NCBI GenBank assembly: GCA_900769525.1
Contig: CAAGGY010000139.1
Coordinates: 1 to 7,993 of the forward strand
Direction of reading: 5' to 3'
DNA from: an uncultured Alistipes sp.
GTDB lineage: Bacteria; Bacteroidota; Bacteroidia; Bacteroidales; Rikenellaceae
DNA: 7,993 bases
Each line of letters starts with the position of its first letter. The first letter of the stretch is position 1. The position numbers and the translations under genes were made by a program. The notes below the pieces were generated by a model. It did not search any database. It was not told the DNA's origin and saw only the letters and a list, made by a program, of their open reading frames with translations. Positions 5,937 through 7,993 of this stretch are shown here, piece after piece.

Positions 5937-7430
5937 TTAATCAAATGTCGGTAGCAGACCGCACACCTTATACACATCCTTCATAATGCTTATAACCTCA
6001 TCTCGTGTCGGCTGATTCTTACTTGTAGTCTGCGGTACAATGATACAGTCGTGAATGTGAAATGCTCGCCATCTCTTGCTGTACATCCGCTTGAGTACCT
6101 CTCCAAATATACGAGCTTCCAAGTCCATCATAGCAATACTTAATGCTGCCTCAGGCTTATTATAACTAAGATTGCGTTTGCTCATATAGGCATCTATCCA
6201 CGCTCGATTTTCTTCTTTCTTCCATGCTTTGATAAGTCTCATTACATTCGGAAATTGCTTTTGAAATTTTCTGCCGAATATTTGGTAGCCTTTCACTTGA
6301 TGTGTTTTGCTGTAAAACACCTCGGCAAACATTTTTTCTTTCACCTGCGCTCTGTCGTATTCTGGAAATTTTTTTACAATGTTATCCCAAAATTGACCAG
6401 TCGATGTTTCGTATATATATTTAAGTTCATCATATTTAAATAAGTCCAGTAAATTACTTGCAACGAGTTTACTTAACGACTTTCTTAATTGAGAAGCATT
6501 TTCAATAGAGTGCATTGCCAGTGATATTTGGTAAGCATCCTCGTAGTTGATGCCGTGTGAACGGAATATAAAGAAATTAAATAGCATTGGATGACTATTC
6601 TTACAATCAGCACTTATGGCAATGTTGAGGTACTGTTTTACCTCTCTCTTAGCATTAGTTAAAATGTGATATATTCGTCCTGCAGCATCAATCTTTTGTA
6701 TGTGCTTTTGCTTCTCTTCCAAGCCTTTTCGTATATATTCATAGTACAGGTAGCCATCAGGCTTTTCTTTCAATCTCTGCTCTACAAACCACTGAAAGCC
6801 TTGCTTATCTGCAAGGTGTATCTTGCTCAATGAAATCTCATATTGCTTTTGAAAATCTGGTCCAAACCTATTGCTTATTAATGGTTGCAATACATTTTGA
6901 CGATACAATTGAATTTGCTCACACTCTTTTTGCAAGTACTTGAGCACCCTTGCATTACTTGTTGTTACTTTTTCAAATCCAATATTCTCAGGTAGTGAGT
7001 AAATCGTAGAATACATTCCTACTTGATAGTAATAGTATTCACCAACGCTATTTCCATTTTTACCATCGCCGTGCACCAAGTGTCCCATTCTGATTAAGAC
7101 AGACAACATCGTTTTATACTCGTCTCCGATAACAGCTCTAAGTATTTGACTGCTAAGACCAAATGCCCCTAAATCCTTTTTAGAGTGTGCTCTACGAATA
7201 ACTAAGTGTTGAAGGTATTGTATCTTACATCTGATTATATCAGGTTTTTTTACACCTCGTTTTGCCTTGTGATAAATTATACCACAAGGAGAAAGTGTGT
7301 CATCTGGATTGGTTTGAGGTTGACTCCAATCCTCAGTAGTATGTTCGGAGATTTCAAACAAAAATTGCTTAAGGAATTCATCAAAATTGAAATCTGCGAA
7401 CTGGTAAAGAGTAACTGAATTCCTTGCCAT
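5937..7430 (-). CDS. Diverged family A polymerase / single-subunit RNA polymerase-like protein
   Basis: A 497-residue protein whose C-terminal half carries the ordered signature of family A polymerases. GRIYHILTN with REVKQYLN (251-269) resembles the GRLSS...RQAF lead-in. Motif A follows as ISADCKNSHP with Asp275. Motif B is R360-x3-K364-x3-F368-x3-F372, the exact spacing of Pol I Arg754, Lys758, Phe762 and Tyr766. Motif C is HIHDCIIVP with His460-Asp461. Pol I has Glu710 where this has His280, HDE where this has HDC, and Tyr766 where this has Phe372, so substrate choice may differ. No 3'-5' exonuclease domain is evident. Residues about 88-150 look like a winged helix (LSSQILRAVIG...GEYYYYQVG). 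Related Bacteroidota proteins are usually called hypothetical. It may replicate the element, act as a primase or RNA polymerase, or serve in defence. Polymerase relationship is probable; activity is untested. Confidence 0.72.
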   Translation of the reverse strand: MARNSVTLYQFADFNFDEFLKQFLFEISEHTTEDWSQPQTNPDDTLSPCGIIYHKAKRGVKKPDIIRCKIQYLQHLVIRRAHSKKDLGAFGLSSQILRAVIGDEYKTMLSVLIRMGHLVHGDGKNGNSVGEYYYYQVGMYSTIYSLPENIGFEKVTTSNARVLKYLQKECEQIQLYRQNVLQPLISNRFGPDFQKQYEISLSKIHLADKQGFQWFVEQRLKEKPDGYLYYEYIRKGLEEKQKHIQKIDAAGRIYHILTNAKREVKQYLNIAISADCKNSHPMLFNFFIFRSHGINYEDAYQISLAMHSIENASQLRKSLSKLVASNLLDLFKYDELKYIYETSTGQFWDNIVKKFPEYDRAQVKEKMFAEVFYSKTHQVKGYQIFGRKFQKQFPNVMRLIKAWKKEENRAWIDAYMSKRNLSYNKPEAALSIAMMDLEARIFGEVLKRMYSKRWRAFHIHDCIIVPQTTSKNQPTRDEVISIMKDVYKVCGLLPTFD

Positions 7431-7445
7431 ACGCTTTTTTTGCTA

Positions 7446-7453
7446 CAAAAGTA
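7446..7453 (-). promoter_or_regulatory. Promoter -7 element of the polymerase-like operon
   Basis: On the - strand this reads TACTTTTG, a full match to TAnnTTTG, lying 15 bp before the ATG at 7430. Transcription would start near 7439, leaving a leader of about ten bases. No clear -33 TTTG is seen, so strength is uncertain. The very short leader fits translation without a Shine-Dalgarno sequence. Confidence 0.55.
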
Positions 7454-7659
7454 TATTTTCGCTTTAATAACTCCTAGTAATCTCCGGGAAATGTTTAGTC
7501 AAATATTATCGTACTCAAAGCATCTTAATATAATATGCAAGCATGTAATTATATAACTTCATAATAATCAGTATTATATGATGGTTTTACGATATATTAT
7601 AGAATATAAATTATTAACTTTTGAATTTATTAACTGAAAATATAATATGAACAATGACA

Positions 7660-7692
7660 GCCTCCATCTGTACTCAAAACAGAGATGGAGGC
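7660..7692. repeat. GC-rich hairpin in AT-rich DNA
   Basis: GCCTCCATCT at 7660-7669 pairs perfectly with AGATGGAGGC at 7683-7692 across a 13-nt spacer, with a possible extra CTGT/ACAG pairing inside. It stands out because the flanks are almost all A and T. No good T run follows on either strand, so it is not a classical terminator. It could be a structured RNA, a protein-binding site or a replication feature. Confidence 0.6.
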
Positions 7693-7904
7693 AAGTAAAT
7701 AAAGAACAAGAGATATAATGAATAATACCACTGGAACATAATAATTAACAGGTTAGAAAAGGAGTGACTGTATGTTAATTAATATACACAATTAGTATAT
7801 AATAATGCCATATAGTGTTAATTATCACTACATTATAATATATCCAATATCTTGAATTAATTGAAACAGAAGTCATTATATATAGGCATGAGAGGGAGGA
7901 CACG

Positions 7905-7993
7905 ATGCGTAAGCCATCATATTAATGCTTACTGGGGCTACTTGTAATAGGCGTACAACTGTTTGGTGTGAAAATTTTCTCCAGAAATTTCAA
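7905..7993 (+). pseudogene. Possible broken signal-peptide-bearing gene, runs off the window
   Basis: A purine-rich GGGAGGA (7894-7900) precedes an ATG at 7905. The frame reads MRKPSY, then TAA at 7923-7925, then CLLGLLVIGVQLFGVKIF to the window end. Ignoring the stop, this looks like a basic start plus hydrophobic core of an exported-protein signal sequence, so it may be an inactivated gene fragment. It could equally be chance, since fewer than 30 codons are visible. Confidence 0.25.

Larger units (their letters stand above)
3901..7993. mobile_element. Integrative element next to tRNA-His; left side seen, right end not found
   Basis: Downstream of tRNA-His the sequence becomes AT-richer than the ATPase-umuDC block. 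It carries a tyrosine integrase reading away from the tRNA, a convergent two-gene operon with a polymerase-like protein, and a long AT-rich gene-free tail. Integrase beside a tRNA gene is the usual arrangement for a tRNA-targeting element. The exact left boundary is uncertain and may lie inside the tRNA, between the anticodon and the 3' end. No second copy of the tRNA 3' end was found by eye up to 7993, so the right attachment site is probably beyond the window. No conjugation, mobilisation or capsid genes are visible. It could be a small integrative element, a satellite, or the end of a larger island. Confidence 0.6.
7454..7993. other. AT-rich gene-free tail of the element
   Basis: About 540 bp with no convincing coding sequence on either strand and a very high A+T content. 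It holds a strong hairpin at 7660-7692 and a nested weak one at 7802-7836, where ATAATG faces CATTAT and TAGTG faces CACTA. It also has an imperfect palindrome around 7527-7551 centred on ATGCAAGCAT, and several short stop-bounded ATG codons. It may contain an origin, regulatory RNA, or decayed genes. No copy of the tRNA 3' end was found here. Confidence 0.6.

Noticed and set aside
5915..5977. N-terminal extension of the 180-aa gene to the ATG at 5977
   Set aside because: It would overlap the end of the polymerase-like gene by 41 bases and adds a cysteine-rich stretch unlike the rest; the ATG at 5914 gives a normal 22-bp operon gap.
7648..7719. A 23-aa frame on the plus strand over the GC-rich hairpin
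   Set aside because: Short, no ribosome-binding signal, and its sequence is dictated by the hairpin repeat.
7761..7795. GGAG followed by an ATG at 7772, a possible leader peptide
   Set aside because: Only seven codons before a stop, AT-rich chance composition, and no downstream gene for it to regulate.
1..7993. CRISPR array, rRNA or insertion sequence
   Set aside because: No regularly spaced repeats, no rRNA-like sequence and no transposase were seen on either strand.

Overview
The window looks like a chromosomal segment of a Bacteroidota (Bacteroidales-type) bacterium with an integrated mobile element. The evidence is two promoters with the Bacteroidota -7 consensus TAnnTTTG, the lack of strong Shine-Dalgarno sequences before most genes, a Bacteroidota-type tyrosine integrase, and the compact umuDC pair. 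The genus cannot be named from this sequence.

Left part (1-3719) is housekeeping-like, relatively GC-rich and all on the + strand. It holds the 3' two thirds or so of a type IIB calcium P-type ATPase, then umuD (13 bp downstream), then umuC (4 bp downstream). The spacing suggests one transcript joining an ion pump to the translesion polymerase V pair.

Middle (3720-4070) is a junction. A clear promoter drives tRNA-His(GTG), which is followed by a bidirectional terminator hairpin. Just beyond is a 32-nt inverted copy (31/32 identical) of the 5' half of that same tRNA. Base composition drops towards AT here, and the sequence beyond looks foreign. The tRNA has mismatches in exactly the two stems where its 5' and 3' halves pair, which suggests its 3' half came in with the element.

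Right part (4071-7993) is the element. It holds a tyrosine integrase on +, a second bidirectional terminator, and a convergent two-gene operon on the - strand. The operon's first gene encodes a 497-aa protein with family A polymerase / single-subunit RNA polymerase palm and fingers motifs. The second encodes a 180-aa helical protein of unknown function. A 15-nt inverted repeat and tRNA-arm-like fragments flank the integrase. The last 560 bp are AT-rich with hairpins and no convincing gene. The right attachment site was not found, so the element probably continues past the window.

The most interesting hypothesis is a small, tRNA-targeting integrative element that carries its own diverged family A-like polymerase and an antisense copy of the target tRNA's 5' half. 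The layout and motifs are read directly; any functional link between polymerase and antisense tRNA segment is speculation.
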